A stretch of DNA of 64,000 nt from Rhodocytophaga aerolata (GCF_030503435.1 NZ_JAUKPO010000001.1:1004766-1068765), one strand, 5' to 3'. Counted from the first letter of the stretch, positions 53,681 through 62,893 are shown. A program made the numbers and translations. Notes: generated by a model not told the origin, from the letters alone.

Positions 53681-53730
53681 AAACTATCTAGTTTAGTCAA
53701 CATTTTCTTCAAAAAACTCTTTACAACCCC

Positions 53731-55338
53731 ATGACCCTAACCCGTAGAGATTTCCTCAAACAGCTAAGTGCAGGAACAGCCGTAGTGGGCCTAACTGCAT
53801 GGCTCCCCTCCGCTTATGCCAGTGACCTAAAAAGAACCAGTGGCCTGGCCCGCAGCATTCCAGAACTACAAGGATTATCCTCCAAACATATCCTGGCTTT
53901 TATAGAGGCAGTGGAGAAAGCTAATCTGGGTTTGCATAGCCTGATGATTGTACGGCATGGCAAAGTGATAGCCGAAGGATGGTGGGACCCCTATAAAGCC
54001 GATTTGAAACACACCCTTTTCTCTCTAAGCAAAAGTTTTACCTCTACGGCCATTGGCTTTGCCGTAGCCGAAGGGCGGTTAACCGTAGAAGACAAAGTAA
54101 TCTCCTTTTTTCCGGAGGAGAAACCAGCCGCGGTAAGTCAGAACCTGGCAGCCATGCGCATCAAAGACCTGCTCACGATGACGACAGGGCATGAGAAAGA
54201 TACCATAGGGCCGCTGCTGGGAGAAACAGAATGCTGCTGGGTAAAACGTTTCTTGTCCCTGCCGGTAGAACGGGAACCGGGCACCCACTTCCTGTACAAT
54301 ACTGGAGCTACCTATATGCTGTCGGCCATTTTGAATAAAGTCACGCAAACGAGCTTACTAAACTACCTGACACCCCAGCTATTTAAACCGCTTGACATAA
54401 AAGGTGCCGATTGGGAAACAGATCCGGATGGCATAGATACCGGCGGTTTTGGGCTACGGCTTACTACAGAAGATATTGCCAAGTTTGGCCAGTTATATCT
54501 CCAAAAAGGAAGCTGGAATGGTAAACAACTCTTACCTGCCAAATGGATCGAAGAAGCGACTTCGTTCCAGGTACCCAATGCGCCCCTTACCGGCAAAACC
54601 ACCGAGCACGAGTGGAACCAGGGCTATGGCTACCAGTTCTGGCGGTGCCGGCACAATGCCTACCGGGGAGATGGAGCGATGGGCCAATATTGCCTGGTGA
54701 TGCCAGACCAGGATGCAGTGATTGCTATCACCAGCGAAACGCACGACATGCAAGCCATCATGACACAAGTATGGGAAATTTTGCTGCCTAACATGACTAA
54801 AGGACCACTGTCCCAGGATGCGAAAAGCCATACAATGCTGAAACAGAAACTAGCTACCCTTACCTTGCTTCCACCAGTAGCTGCGCCTGCTTCTTCCCTT
54901 GCGTCTACCTTGTCAGGCAAAACGTATAAGCTAAAAGAAAATACACTTAACCTGGAAAAAGCCTCTTTCACTTTCCGCAAGAACAGCTGCACCTTTACAG
55001 TAAAAGATACCAAAGGCGAACATACCATTGTTTGTGGCTTCAACCACTGGGAAAAAGGCGAAACCCAGATGCCCGGTGATCCGCCCAAGTTTGTACCCTT
55101 GAAAAATACAATGGATACCGCTAAAGTAAAAGTGGCCGCTGTAGGCACCTGGAAAGACCCGGATACATTCGTGATGACCTGGAATTTCTATGAAACGCCT
55201 CATTCTGATATAGTCACTTGCCACTTTGAAAAAGACACCGTACGGATGGAATTTATGAATAGTGTAGATACCAAAGCCAGAAACAGCAAAGAACCCAGAT
55301 TGATTCTGGAAGGGAAACTGGAAGAAATGAAAGGCTGA
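53731..55338 (+). CDS. Tat-exported serine hydrolase (beta-lactamase/esterase VIII fold)
   Basis: The 535-residue protein starts with a Tat signal (TRRDFLKQLSAGTAVVGLTA). Residues about 40-370 form a class-C beta-lactamase-like domain. The SxxK motif is Ser98-Lys101 in LFSLSKSFTST. A YxN motif lies in HFLYNTGATYML and the third motif is near the GYGYQFWRCRHNAYRGDGAM region. Residues about 390-535 form a beta-rich C-terminal domain with repeated TFRKNSCTFTVKDTKGE-like strands. Family VIII esterases of this fold cleave esters or amides; beta-lactam resistance is not implied. Its place after six esterases favours an esterase role. Confidence 0.88.
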   Translation: MTLTRRDFLKQLSAGTAVVGLTAWLPSAYASDLKRTSGLARSIPELQGLSSKHILAFIEAVEKANLGLHSLMIVRHGKVIAEGWWDPYKADLKHTLFSLSKSFTSTAIGFAVAEGRLTVEDKVISFFPEEKPAAVSQNLAAMRIKDLLTMTTGHEKDTIGPLLGETECCWVKRFLSLPVEREPGTHFLYNTGATYMLSAILNKVTQTSLLNYLTPQLFKPLDIKGADWETDPDGIDTGGFGLRLTTEDIAKFGQLYLQKGSWNGKQLLPAKWIEEATSFQVPNAPLTGKTTEHEWNQGYGYQFWRCRHNAYRGDGAMGQYCLVMPDQDAVIAITSETHDMQAIMTQVWEILLPNMTKGPLSQDAKSHTMLKQKLATLTLLPPVAAPASSLASTLSGKTYKLKENTLNLEKASFTFRKNSCTFTVKDTKGEHTIVCGFNHWEKGETQMPGDPPKFVPLKNTMDTAKVKVAAVGTWKDPDTFVMTWNFYETPHSDIVTCHFEKDTVRMEFMNSVDTKARNSKEPRLILEGKLEEMKG

Positions 55339-55492
55339 TAAAGTCAGTCATTCCTGACATTTGCTGACCTTTTTGCAAGATTAAACTCGCCTTTATGAGA
55401 GTTTAAGCAAATCAACAAAAGCAGTTTGTAGAAACAATGCTACAATGATGAGCAAAGTATAATTTTCAAATTTTCACATCTACAATTTACGT

Positions 55493-56788
55493 ATGCTGGC
55501 TTTTTTAGGGCTTCTAACGATTATACTTCTGTTGATTCTGGTCATGGGGAAAATGGTGTCACCAGTAGTGGCCCTCATTGTGGTACCTATTGTTACAGCC
55601 CTGATGGGAGGGTTTACTGCGGAGATACTTACTTTCATTACAGAGGGCATTAAAACTATTTCTACCACAGCCGTCATGTTCATCTTTGCTATTCTCTTCT
55701 TTGGTATACTGATGGATGCCGGCACCTTTGATCCCATTATTTCCCATTTGCTAAAAGCCGCTGGCAACGATCCACCCAGGATAACCGTAGTTACGGCCAT
55801 ACTCGCCATGATTGTACACCTGGATGGCTCCGGAGCTGTTACTTTTCTGGTAACTATTCCTGCTTTACTTCCCCTTTATGATGCGCTGAACATGCGAAGA
55901 ACCACCCTGGCTACTATTGTAGCACTATCGGCAGGCACCATGAATATATTGCCTTGGGGAGGCCCCACCATCCGGGCAGCTACTGCTTTAGAGGTGCAGG
56001 TTACGCAACTGTTCAATCCTTTACTTGTTCCAGCGCTGTGCGGGTTGCTTACGGTTTTAGGAATTGCTTACGTTTTGGGTATGAAAGAAAGACAATATGT
56101 ACGAATTCCAGAAGTAACGTCTATAGAAACGCAAACTCAGGCGGCTGCAAAAACAAATAGCCTAGCCAGGCCAAAGTTATTGTGGTTTAATATACTTTTA
56201 ATCATTATATCAATTATAGTCCTAATCTCTGCCTGGGCACCGCCGCATATTATCTTTATGATAGCTTTTGCGATTGCCATTAGTATAAATTACCCCAATC
56301 TGAAAGACCAACGGGAACGGATAGATGCCCACGCCAAAGCGGCGCTGCTAATGGCAAGTATTTTATTTGCTGCTGGTTGTTTTACCGGAATTTTGAAAGG
56401 CTCAGGCATGATAGAAGCCATGGCTTCCTCTGCCGTAAAGGTGATCCCTGCTTTTGTGGGCAATCACTTAGCGTTGGTTACCGGCCTGCTCTCCATGCCC
56501 GCTAGCTTACTGTTCGACCCGGATTCGTTTTACTTTGGGGTACTTCCTCTCTTAGGCACTACGGCTACGCATTTTGGAGGAGAAAGTATAGAAATAGGCC
56601 GGGCAGCTATCCTGGGCCAGATGACTACTGGTTTTCCTATAAGCCCCTTGACTGGTGCTACGTTCTTATTAATTGGCTTAACAGGGGTAGACTTAGGCGA
56701 ACATCAGCGGAAAACCATTCCTCTGGCTTTTCTGGTGACCATGGTAATGTTACTGTTTTCTCTCCTGTTAGGTGTTATTAGCTTATAA
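55493..56788 (+). CDS. CitMHS-family transporter
   Basis: The 431-residue protein has about 12 membrane helices and belongs to the CitMHS/ion-transporter superfamily, whose founding members import citrate as divalent-metal complexes. Typical stretches are MFIFAILFFGILMDAGTFDP, AMIVHLDGSGAVTFLVTIPA and GTMNILPWGGPTIRAATALE. The end has LLGTTATHFGGESIEIGRAA and GFPISPLTGATFLLIGLTG. The AtuA-like gene starts 9 bp after its stop, so the three genes form an operon. An organic acid with several carboxylates or a hydroxy acid is the likely cargo. Family assignment is solid; substrate is inferred. Confidence 0.9.
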   Translation: MLAFLGLLTIILLLILVMGKMVSPVVALIVVPIVTALMGGFTAEILTFITEGIKTISTTAVMFIFAILFFGILMDAGTFDPIISHLLKAAGNDPPRITVVTAILAMIVHLDGSGAVTFLVTIPALLPLYDALNMRRTTLATIVALSAGTMNILPWGGPTIRAATALEVQVTQLFNPLLVPALCGLLTVLGIAYVLGMKERQYVRIPEVTSIETQTQAAAKTNSLARPKLLWFNILLIIISIIVLISAWAPPHIIFMIAFAIAISINYPNLKDQRERIDAHAKAALLMASILFAAGCFTGILKGSGMIEAMASSAVKVIPAFVGNHLALVTGLLSMPASLLFDPDSFYFGVLPLLGTTATHFGGESIEIGRAAILGQMTTGFPISPLTGATFLLIGLTGVDLGEHQRKTIPLAFLVTMVMLLFSLLLGVISL

Positions 56789-56797
56789 ATACATTAG

Positions 56798-58120
56798 ATG
56801 AAAAATAAAATCAGAATTGGTTGTGGGGCCGGGTTCTCCGGAGATAGACTGGAAACAGCAGTGATTCTGGCAGAAAAAGGCGAACTGGACTACCTAGTAC
56901 TGGAATGCCTGGCAGAACGGACCATTGCCTTAGCCCAGAAACGGAAAATGCAGGATGCCAGCAAAGGCTATGATCCCTTGCTGGAACGCCGGATAGAATT
57001 GTTGCTGCCTATCTTAACACAGAAGAAAGTAAGGTTAATTACCAATATGGGAGCCGCCAACCCGATAGCAGCCGCCCAGGTTATTTGCCAGATTGCTACC
57101 CGGTTGAATATTTCAGTCATGGTAGCTGCTCTTACCGGAGACGATGTATTGTCACAGCTTACAGGCGAAGAAATGGCTTTGGAAACCGATAAACCTCTTA
57201 ATGCCTCCGGGCAGCCCATTTCAGCCAATGCCTATCTGGGCATTGAAGCCTTACTACCCGCTTTAGCTACCAGTGCAGATATCATTATCACAGGCCGGGT
57301 GGCAGATCCATCCCTGTTTGTAGCTCCACTGGTACATGAGTTTGGTTGGTCTACAGATGATTATGAGAAGCTCGGGCAAGGAACTGTAATCGGCCATCTG
57401 CTGGAATGTGCCGGACAACTAACCGGGGGTTATTTTGCAGATCCGGGTAAGAAAGACGTACCTGATTTTGCCCATTTAGGCCATCCCTTTGCCGATGTAT
57501 CACCGGATGGAACAGCCCTATTTTCTAAAGTAGAAGGAACTGGCGGGATATTGAGTCTGGCTACGGCCAAAGAACAATTGCTGTATGAAGTGATGGACCC
57601 CAGCCAGTACATTACCCCGGATGTAGTAGCTGATTTTACGGGTGTGTATTTACAGGAAGTGGAGAAAAACAAAATCAGAGCCTGGGGTGGACGAGGAACC
57701 GCAAAGCCTGCCACGCTAAAAGTGAGTGTAGGCTATGCAGCAGGGTTTGTAGGCGAAGGAGAAATATCCTATGCAGGGTCTAATGCCTTAGGCCGGGCAC
57801 AGCTCGCCGGACAGGTAATTAAACAACGGCTGGCATCTTCTTTTTCTGACTTGCGCATTGATTACATCGGCAGTACATCTGTTCACCGTAAAACATTCGG
57901 GCAGCACCCGGAACCGTATGAAGTTCGCTTGCGTGTGGCAGGAAAAGCGAAAACTGCTGCCCAGGCGGCAACTATTGGGGAGGAAGTAGAAGCGTTATAT
58001 ACCAATGGCCCTGCCGGAGGAGGAGGAGCCAGAAAATATGTACATGAGGTAGTAGGCATAGTGTCTACTTTGATACCCCGAAATAAAGTAAATTCTACCG
58101 TTACGCTGGTAAAATCATGA
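56798..58120 (+). CDS. AtuA-family (DUF1446) protein
   Basis: The 440-residue protein begins with the family's opening IRIGCGAGFSGDRLETAVIL and has LDYLVLECLAERTIALAQKR, MGAANPIAAAQVICQIATRL, IIITGRVADPSLFVAPLVHE and GGGGARKYVHEVVG. AtuA is needed for growth on citronellol and other acyclic terpenes in Pseudomonas, but its reaction is not established, and most DUF1446 proteins sit in organic-acid or acyl-CoA contexts. Here it stops after the AtuA domain. The C-terminal part usually attached is encoded by the next gene, whose ATG overlaps this stop by 4 bp. This split with overlap suggests a two-subunit protein. Confidence 0.9.
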   Translation: MKNKIRIGCGAGFSGDRLETAVILAEKGELDYLVLECLAERTIALAQKRKMQDASKGYDPLLERRIELLLPILTQKKVRLITNMGAANPIAAAQVICQIATRLNISVMVAALTGDDVLSQLTGEEMALETDKPLNASGQPISANAYLGIEALLPALATSADIIITGRVADPSLFVAPLVHEFGWSTDDYEKLGQGTVIGHLLECAGQLTGGYFADPGKKDVPDFAHLGHPFADVSPDGTALFSKVEGTGGILSLATAKEQLLYEVMDPSQYITPDVVADFTGVYLQEVEKNKIRAWGGRGTAKPATLKVSVGYAAGFVGEGEISYAGSNALGRAQLAGQVIKQRLASSFSDLRIDYIGSTSVHRKTFGQHPEPYEVRLRVAGKAKTAAQAATIGEEVEALYTNGPAGGGGARKYVHEVVGIVSTLIPRNKVNSTVTLVKS

Positions 58121-58428
58121 AAACCAAACTTTACGACATAGCTCACAGCCGGGCAGGCGATAAAGGCAATACCCTCACCCTATCTCTAATTCCTTACCTT
58201 GCAGAAGATTACCATCTGTTATGTGAACAAGTAACGGCTGAGGCAGTAAAGAAACAGTTACAAGGGATAGTAGCTGGAGAAGTTACCCGGTACGAATTAC
58301 CCAATCTGCCTGCCTTGAATTTTGTCTGCAAACAAGCCCTAATGGGTGGCGTTACTATCTCATTAACTATGGATACCCATGGAAAAAGCCTGAGTTATGC
58401 TTTGCTGGAGATGGAAATTGAGAAATAA
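58117..58428 (+). CDS. Detached AtuA C-terminal-like (ferredoxin-fold) protein
   Basis: The 103-residue protein overlaps the AtuA stop codon by 4 bp (ATGA). It shows the pattern of the domain found at the end of long AtuA proteins: YDIAHSRAGDKGNTLTLSLI, LCEQVTAEAVKKQLQGIVAG, EVTRYELPNLPALNFVCKQA and LMGGVTISLTMDTHGKSLSY. In long AtuA relatives this module is fused; here translation is coupled instead. It probably binds the AtuA partner as an obligate subunit. No catalytic motif is obvious. It completes the CitM-AtuA operon. Confidence 0.85.
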   Translation: MKTKLYDIAHSRAGDKGNTLTLSLIPYLAEDYHLLCEQVTAEAVKKQLQGIVAGEVTRYELPNLPALNFVCKQALMGGVTISLTMDTHGKSLSYALLEMEIEK

Positions 58429-58655
58429 TACATTTCTACATCAGGTGTAATAACTTTCTTGCGTAACTGCCTTTTTATTAGTACCTTACCTTTATCATTT
58501 CTGTCATAGGAACGTTTCTTCTGTGGAGCGTCGTCACAGGCATTTATCCTGCTTGCCTGGTTTTTATTTATTCTTTTTTGCTTTTACCAAACGTACCTGC
58601 TCAAACCTTCTAATTAGGTATTTTATAAAGCACTCTTCTCTTTAATCCTCATTTT

Positions 58656-59168
58656 ATGGAAACCCACACACCTATTGATGAACATCCTGGTGGCCCTGTA
58701 CTGGCGCACCATGGTAAAAATGTATTGCTCAGCACAGATGCTACCGATATGGCAAGTTTTTGCTTACGGGTTACGCTTGGCCTGGTTATGTTTCCGCATG
58801 GTATGCAGAAATTGTTTGGCTGGTTTGGCGGTGCAGGGCTACAAAATACCATCGGATATTATATTACCAACTACGGAGTACTTCCCATGATTACCCTGCT
58901 GGTGATTGTAGCTGAAGCAGCAGGTTCCATTGCCCTGATCATCGGATTCTGGAGCCGTTTGGTAGCTGCAGGTATCGGACTAATCATGATTGGAGCTATA
59001 TTCTCCGTGCATTTTCAGCATGGCTTTTTCATGAACTGGACCGGACAGCAAGCCGGGGAAGGATTTGAATTCCACTTACTAGTAATTGGTATGTGTATAG
59101 CCCTTATTATTCGGGGCAGTGGCAAATGGTCGGTAGACAGTTATCTGGATCACAGGCTAAACCCTTAA
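58656..59168 (+). CDS. DoxX-family membrane protein
   Basis: The 170-residue protein has four membrane segments after a polar N-terminus. The DoxX/YqjF pattern is evident: FCLRVTLGLVMFPHGMQKLF with the conserved Arg, GMQK and G(W)FGG, then TIGYYITNYGVLPMITLLVI and AEAAGSIALIIGFWSRLVAA. Family members are small quinone- or electron-linked membrane proteins. In mycobacteria a DoxX partner supports superoxide dismutase and thiosulfate metabolism. Here it follows the AtuA operon by 227 bp and ends at a bidirectional terminator. Its part in the ester island is not clear. Confidence 0.88.
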   Translation: METHTPIDEHPGGPVLAHHGKNVLLSTDATDMASFCLRVTLGLVMFPHGMQKLFGWFGGAGLQNTIGYYITNYGVLPMITLLVIVAEAAGSIALIIGFWSRLVAAGIGLIMIGAIFSVHFQHGFFMNWTGQQAGEGFEFHLLVIGMCIALIIRGSGKWSVDSYLDHRLNP

Positions 59169-59193
59169 CAATAATAGTTACCTTTGTTAAACA

Positions 59194-59228
59194 AAAAAGC
59201 TGCTGAAGGAGTACTTCAGCAGCTTTTT
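59194..59228. terminator. Bidirectional terminator between DoxX and the dehydrogenase
   Basis: A perfect 15-bp stem (AAAAAGCTGCTGAAG / CTTCAGCAGCTTTTT) with a 5-nt loop and T-runs on both strands lies between two convergent stops. Confidence 0.92.
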
Positions 59229-59247
59229 ATGTATTAACCTATTCTGA

Positions 59248-62200
59248 TTACTTTACAGAACCAACCGCTGCGCCAGCCTCACTGTTGCTTTCAAACAGCA
59301 TGTTTATGACAGAAAATATCATTTGTCCGCTGGCGGCTTTATCGTTTTTGAAAACAAAATGCAGATCATGTACGCCGGTGGCTCCTTTCAAACCAACTTT
59401 TACTTGCTGAGGTGGAACTGTATTCGCTGCTCCTTCGGCTGGTGTTATAAAGTCAGATTTGCCCACAAGTGGTCCGGTGGGTGAATCCAGATGTACTTCA
59501 ATTTCGCCACCCAAAAAGTTATAGGCTTTCGGAGCCGATGCTGTGAAGGTAATCTGATGGATACCTGTCAGGTCTATTTGTTTCAAGCCGATACCCGACT
59601 TAGCTCCGGAAGCAATTACCAAAGCTGGTCCGCCCGGAATCTGGAACTTCTGTACGCCATCAAAAATATCTACGGTACTGGCCGCTACACTGGGGTTACG
59701 CAACACAATAGATTGTTCGGCAGGAATACCCGCAATACCATTGGCTCCCTTATCCTGGTAAGCAGCCCGTAACATATATACGCCTACACCCTTATCGCCG
59801 TCTGGCAGGCTGGTTGTGAAGGTGCCTTTTGCCGGCATAGAAGTGCCATTTGCTTTTTCATCGGATAAGCTCAAGATATACTGCACCATTTCCGTAGCAT
59901 CCGTTACGGATAATTGCGGGTGTGCACTCATAGACACTTCTCCCCAAACGCCACTTCCGCCAGAAATCACTTTCTTCGCCAGGCGTTCGGTAGCACCTGC
60001 ATCTCCCTTGTATTTTTTGGCTACTTCTTTATAGGCCGGACCAATAGACTTTTTATCAGTGCTATGGCAGGCTTTGCAGTCGCTGCCTTCTACCAGCTGC
60101 AAACCTTTGGCAAACTGGGCAGACGCATCGGCGCTGCGGTGGCCCTGGGCAATACTTACTTTATCAAACCCTTCCGGCAGGTAATCTATATTAACAGCCA
60201 CTTGTGCCGGTGTGATCTTGCCACTAGCCAGGCTGCCATCTTCCTTATCAGATACTTTTACATCGTAGGCAATGGCTTTGCCAGGGAAGAAGAAGGTTTT
60301 GTTGCCTTTGGTAATATCAAAAGCTACTACCGGAGGTTCATTGCCTGCTTTAATATCCAGCGTCTGGCTGCTTTTCTCGCCCTTCGGATCAGTTACCGTA
60401 AGGGTAGCTTTGTATTCACCGGCTTTTGCCAGCGTAACGCTTGGGTTAGCTTCTTTAAAAGTTTGAGAAGCGCCAGCGGCAGAGGTAATTTTCCACTCAT
60501 AGGTCAGTTTATCCCCATCAAAGTCCTTGGTACCTTCAGATGAAAGCTTTACTTTGAGCGGCAAGGCTCCGGCTTTTTTATCTACACTGACAGCAGCGAT
60601 GGGTTTGCGGTTGCCACTGGTGTACTCAATGCGTACCAGGCGGGCATCGTCGTTGCCCTGGAACCAGCCGGTACCGTATTCCAGCATGTACAAGTCTCCG
60701 TCCGGACTGAATTCCATATCCATCGGGTTAGCGAATTTATAGCTTGGCATAAACCGCTCCATCGATAGATAGTTCCCATCTTTATCCATCGTTACGGCCA
60801 TTACCCAGCCCCGCATCCACTCATAAATAAACAGTTTGCCATTATAATAATCCGGGAAGGCACGTTTGGCTCCTTTAAACTGATCCTGGTAATATACCGG
60901 GCCGGCCATAGCTGAACGTCCGCCAGTACCTACCGCCGGAAACTCTTTGGATTCTGCGTAGGGATACCAGATAAAGGCCGGTTGGGCAGCAGGCAACTCT
61001 TTTAAACCAGTGTTGCTGGGCGAATTATTGATAGGCTTGGCTACATCATAGAGAGGTCCGGAGGTGCTATCGGTAAAGTTGAAATAATGATAGGGTTTGT
61101 TGTTGCCAATGAAATGAGGCCATCCGAAGTTACCAGCTTTGCGGGCCTGTCCTACTTCATCATGACCTTCCGGACCACGTTTTTCTCCGGGCTTGTTGGC
61201 ATCTGGCCCTACTTCGCCCCAGTATAAGAACCCGGTCTTTGGATCAACCGAGATACGGAACGGATTGCGATGGCCCATGGTATAAATTTCCGGGCGGGTT
61301 TTGGCAGTGCCTTTCGGGAATAAGTTGCCTTCCGGAATGGTATAGGTGCCATCTGGCTGGGGTTTAATGCGGATGATTTTTCCGCGCAGGTCGTTGGTAT
61401 TGCCGGAAGATTTCTGGGCATCCCAGGCTTCCCGGCCCGGGCGTTCGTCTATCGGGTTGTACCCATTAGAACCATGCGGATTAGTATTATCCCCAGTAGA
61501 TAAATATAAATTTCCTTGTGCATCAAAGGCCATAGAACCCCCTGTGTGGCAGCATTGCTCCCGCTGGGTAGCTACTTCTAACATTACTTTTTTGCTATCC
61601 ATCAGCAATTCATCGCCGCGCATCTGGTAGCGGGTAAGTATATTTTTAGATTCCCCTACTTCCGAATAATATAGGTATACAAATCCGTTTTGTGCAAAGT
61701 TAGGATCTTGTGCCAGGCCCAGTAACCCATCTTCTGCTTCGCTTACTTTACCTGTTTTATCAGTGTATTTGGTGCTTACCGGGATAGTTGCAATTACTTT
61801 GGTTTGTCCGGAAGTGGGGTTAAATAACTTTACCTTGCCTCTTCTTTCAATCAACAATACCTGTCCATCTTTCAGCACGGTTAGTTCCATGGGTTCTTCC
61901 AGCTTCTCTTGCAGCACTACTTTATTGAAACGGTTTTCTTCCGGTATTTTCGGTGTACGTACCTTGGCGTAATCTACTGGTTTAGGCGCCTCGCCCCCCA
62001 TTACATACTTTAAGCCTTCCCATAGATGCCGTACCATCAGCGGCTCTTCAAAAGATTTGTCGGTATGGCCCATACTGGAATAAAATGCCCGTCCACCGTC
62101 GTATTCCTGATACCAGCTCATGGGATGATAGTCGCCGTTGGTGCCGCCAGTGTAGGTTTTTTCGTCAATAGTCACCAGCACTTTTATTGCCGGACTAATC

Positions 62201-62745
62201 TGCTTATAGCTGTAAAATTCATCTTCCCGCTCAAAACGGTCGGGCAGGAAACTACTGGCCGGATGGTTTTTATCTACGGTTACAAACGTACCCTTCTTTA
62301 CATTGGGATTATTGGGGTGGCTTTCAAAATAAGCGCCTACCAGCTTACCATACCAGGGCCAGTCGTATTCTGTGTCGGCAGCGGCATGTATACCCAGATA
62401 GCCACCGCCTGCCTGGATAAACCGTTCAAACGCATTTTGTTGCTCGGCATTTAACACATCGCCGGTGGTGCTTAAGAAAATAACCGCGTTGTAGCGCTTT
62501 AAGTTTTCTTCCGTAAATTTGGACGCATCTTCGGTAGTATCTACCGCAAAGCCTTTCTCTTTGCCCATTTTAATCAGGGCTGCCTGTCCGGCAGGGATCG
62601 ACGTGTGACGAAAAACAGTTGTTTTGCTGAATACCAGAATTCTGGGTTGTTGCTGAAAGGTAGCAAAAGACCAGAGGCCAAAAAGGAGTACCAGCAATCC
62701 GGCAGCAAAAACCAGGGATTGAGGAAAACGTACGAAACGAAACAT
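59248..62745 (-). CDS. ThuA-glucose/sorbosone dehydrogenase-PKD-cytochrome c fusion
   Basis: This 1,165-residue exported protein has a signal or anchor (LVFAAGLLVLLFGLWSFATF). In order it shows a ThuA-like glutamine-amidotransferase-type domain (about 35-245: YLGIHAAADTEYDWPWYGKL), then a soluble PQQ-type glucose/sorbosone dehydrogenase propeller (about 270-710: GLLGLAQDPNFAQNGFVYLY, MGHRNPFRISVDPKTGFLYW). A PKD domain (about 715-800) and a class I cytochrome c with heme motif CKACH (890-894) and axial Met near 939 follow. The C-terminal module (about 970-1150) is CBM6-like. Such fusions are common in Bacteroidota and should oxidise sugars, passing electrons to the heme. It is divergent from the right Nudix regulator. 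Confidence 0.92.
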   Translation of the reverse strand: MFRFVRFPQSLVFAAGLLVLLFGLWSFATFQQQPRILVFSKTTVFRHTSIPAGQAALIKMGKEKGFAVDTTEDASKFTEENLKRYNAVIFLSTTGDVLNAEQQNAFERFIQAGGGYLGIHAAADTEYDWPWYGKLVGAYFESHPNNPNVKKGTFVTVDKNHPASSFLPDRFEREDEFYSYKQISPAIKVLVTIDEKTYTGGTNGDYHPMSWYQEYDGGRAFYSSMGHTDKSFEEPLMVRHLWEGLKYVMGGEAPKPVDYAKVRTPKIPEENRFNKVVLQEKLEEPMELTVLKDGQVLLIERRGKVKLFNPTSGQTKVIATIPVSTKYTDKTGKVSEAEDGLLGLAQDPNFAQNGFVYLYYSEVGESKNILTRYQMRGDELLMDSKKVMLEVATQREQCCHTGGSMAFDAQGNLYLSTGDNTNPHGSNGYNPIDERPGREAWDAQKSSGNTNDLRGKIIRIKPQPDGTYTIPEGNLFPKGTAKTRPEIYTMGHRNPFRISVDPKTGFLYWGEVGPDANKPGEKRGPEGHDEVGQARKAGNFGWPHFIGNNKPYHYFNFTDSTSGPLYDVAKPINNSPSNTGLKELPAAQPAFIWYPYAESKEFPAVGTGGRSAMAGPVYYQDQFKGAKRAFPDYYNGKLFIYEWMRGWVMAVTMDKDGNYLSMERFMPSYKFANPMDMEFSPDGDLYMLEYGTGWFQGNDDARLVRIEYTSGNRKPIAAVSVDKKAGALPLKVKLSSEGTKDFDGDKLTYEWKITSAAGASQTFKEANPSVTLAKAGEYKATLTVTDPKGEKSSQTLDIKAGNEPPVVAFDITKGNKTFFFPGKAIAYDVKVSDKEDGSLASGKITPAQVAVNIDYLPEGFDKVSIAQGHRSADASAQFAKGLQLVEGSDCKACHSTDKKSIGPAYKEVAKKYKGDAGATERLAKKVISGGSGVWGEVSMSAHPQLSVTDATEMVQYILSLSDEKANGTSMPAKGTFTTSLPDGDKGVGVYMLRAAYQDKGANGIAGIPAEQSIVLRNPSVAASTVDIFDGVQKFQIPGGPALVIASGAKSGIGLKQIDLTGIHQITFTASAPKAYNFLGGEIEVHLDSPTGPLVGKSDFITPAEGAANTVPPQQVKVGLKGATGVHDLHFVFKNDKAASGQMIFSVINMLFESNSEAGAAVGSVK

Positions 62746-62803
62746 ACAGGTTTAGGATTAGTAAAGGTCTTTAAAGAAATAAAAGATATAAGATTATATA
62801 CTA

Positions 62804-62826
62804 CATTGCGTTACACTAACACAATG
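62804..62826. promoter_or_regulatory. Candidate operator in the dehydrogenase/Nudix promoter region
   Basis: CATTGCGTTA and TAACACAATG form a 10-bp inverted repeat (one mismatch) with a 3-nt centre. It lies 58 bp from the dehydrogenase start and 67 bp from the regulator start, well placed for the Nudix regulator. Confidence 0.55.
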
Positions 62827-62893
62827 ATACTCATTATTTAGTAATTAACAAAAGATATATGATTCGTTATATTCCAAGCCAGTCGAAACTCTA

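Larger units (their letters stand above)
53261..53730. other. 470-bp gap with a nested hairpin and a repeat copy
   Basis: It contains the structured element at 53349-53447 and repeat-family copy 4 (53513-53680). A 60-codon frame at 53514 lies wholly inside the repeat and is not considered a gene. Confidence 0.55.

Noticed and set aside
53514-53696. 60-codon frame after the esterases
   Set aside because: It lies wholly within a dispersed repeat copy and the frame is not kept in the other copies.
53731-55338. Serine hydrolase as a beta-lactam resistance gene
   Set aside because: The SxxK/YxN fold is shared with family VIII esterases and DD-peptidases; the C-terminal domain and esterase neighbours do not suggest resistance.
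59914-60543. 209-codon plus-strand frame inside the dehydrogenase fusion
   Set aside because: It is antisense to the PKD and cytochrome c modules and shows no family pattern.
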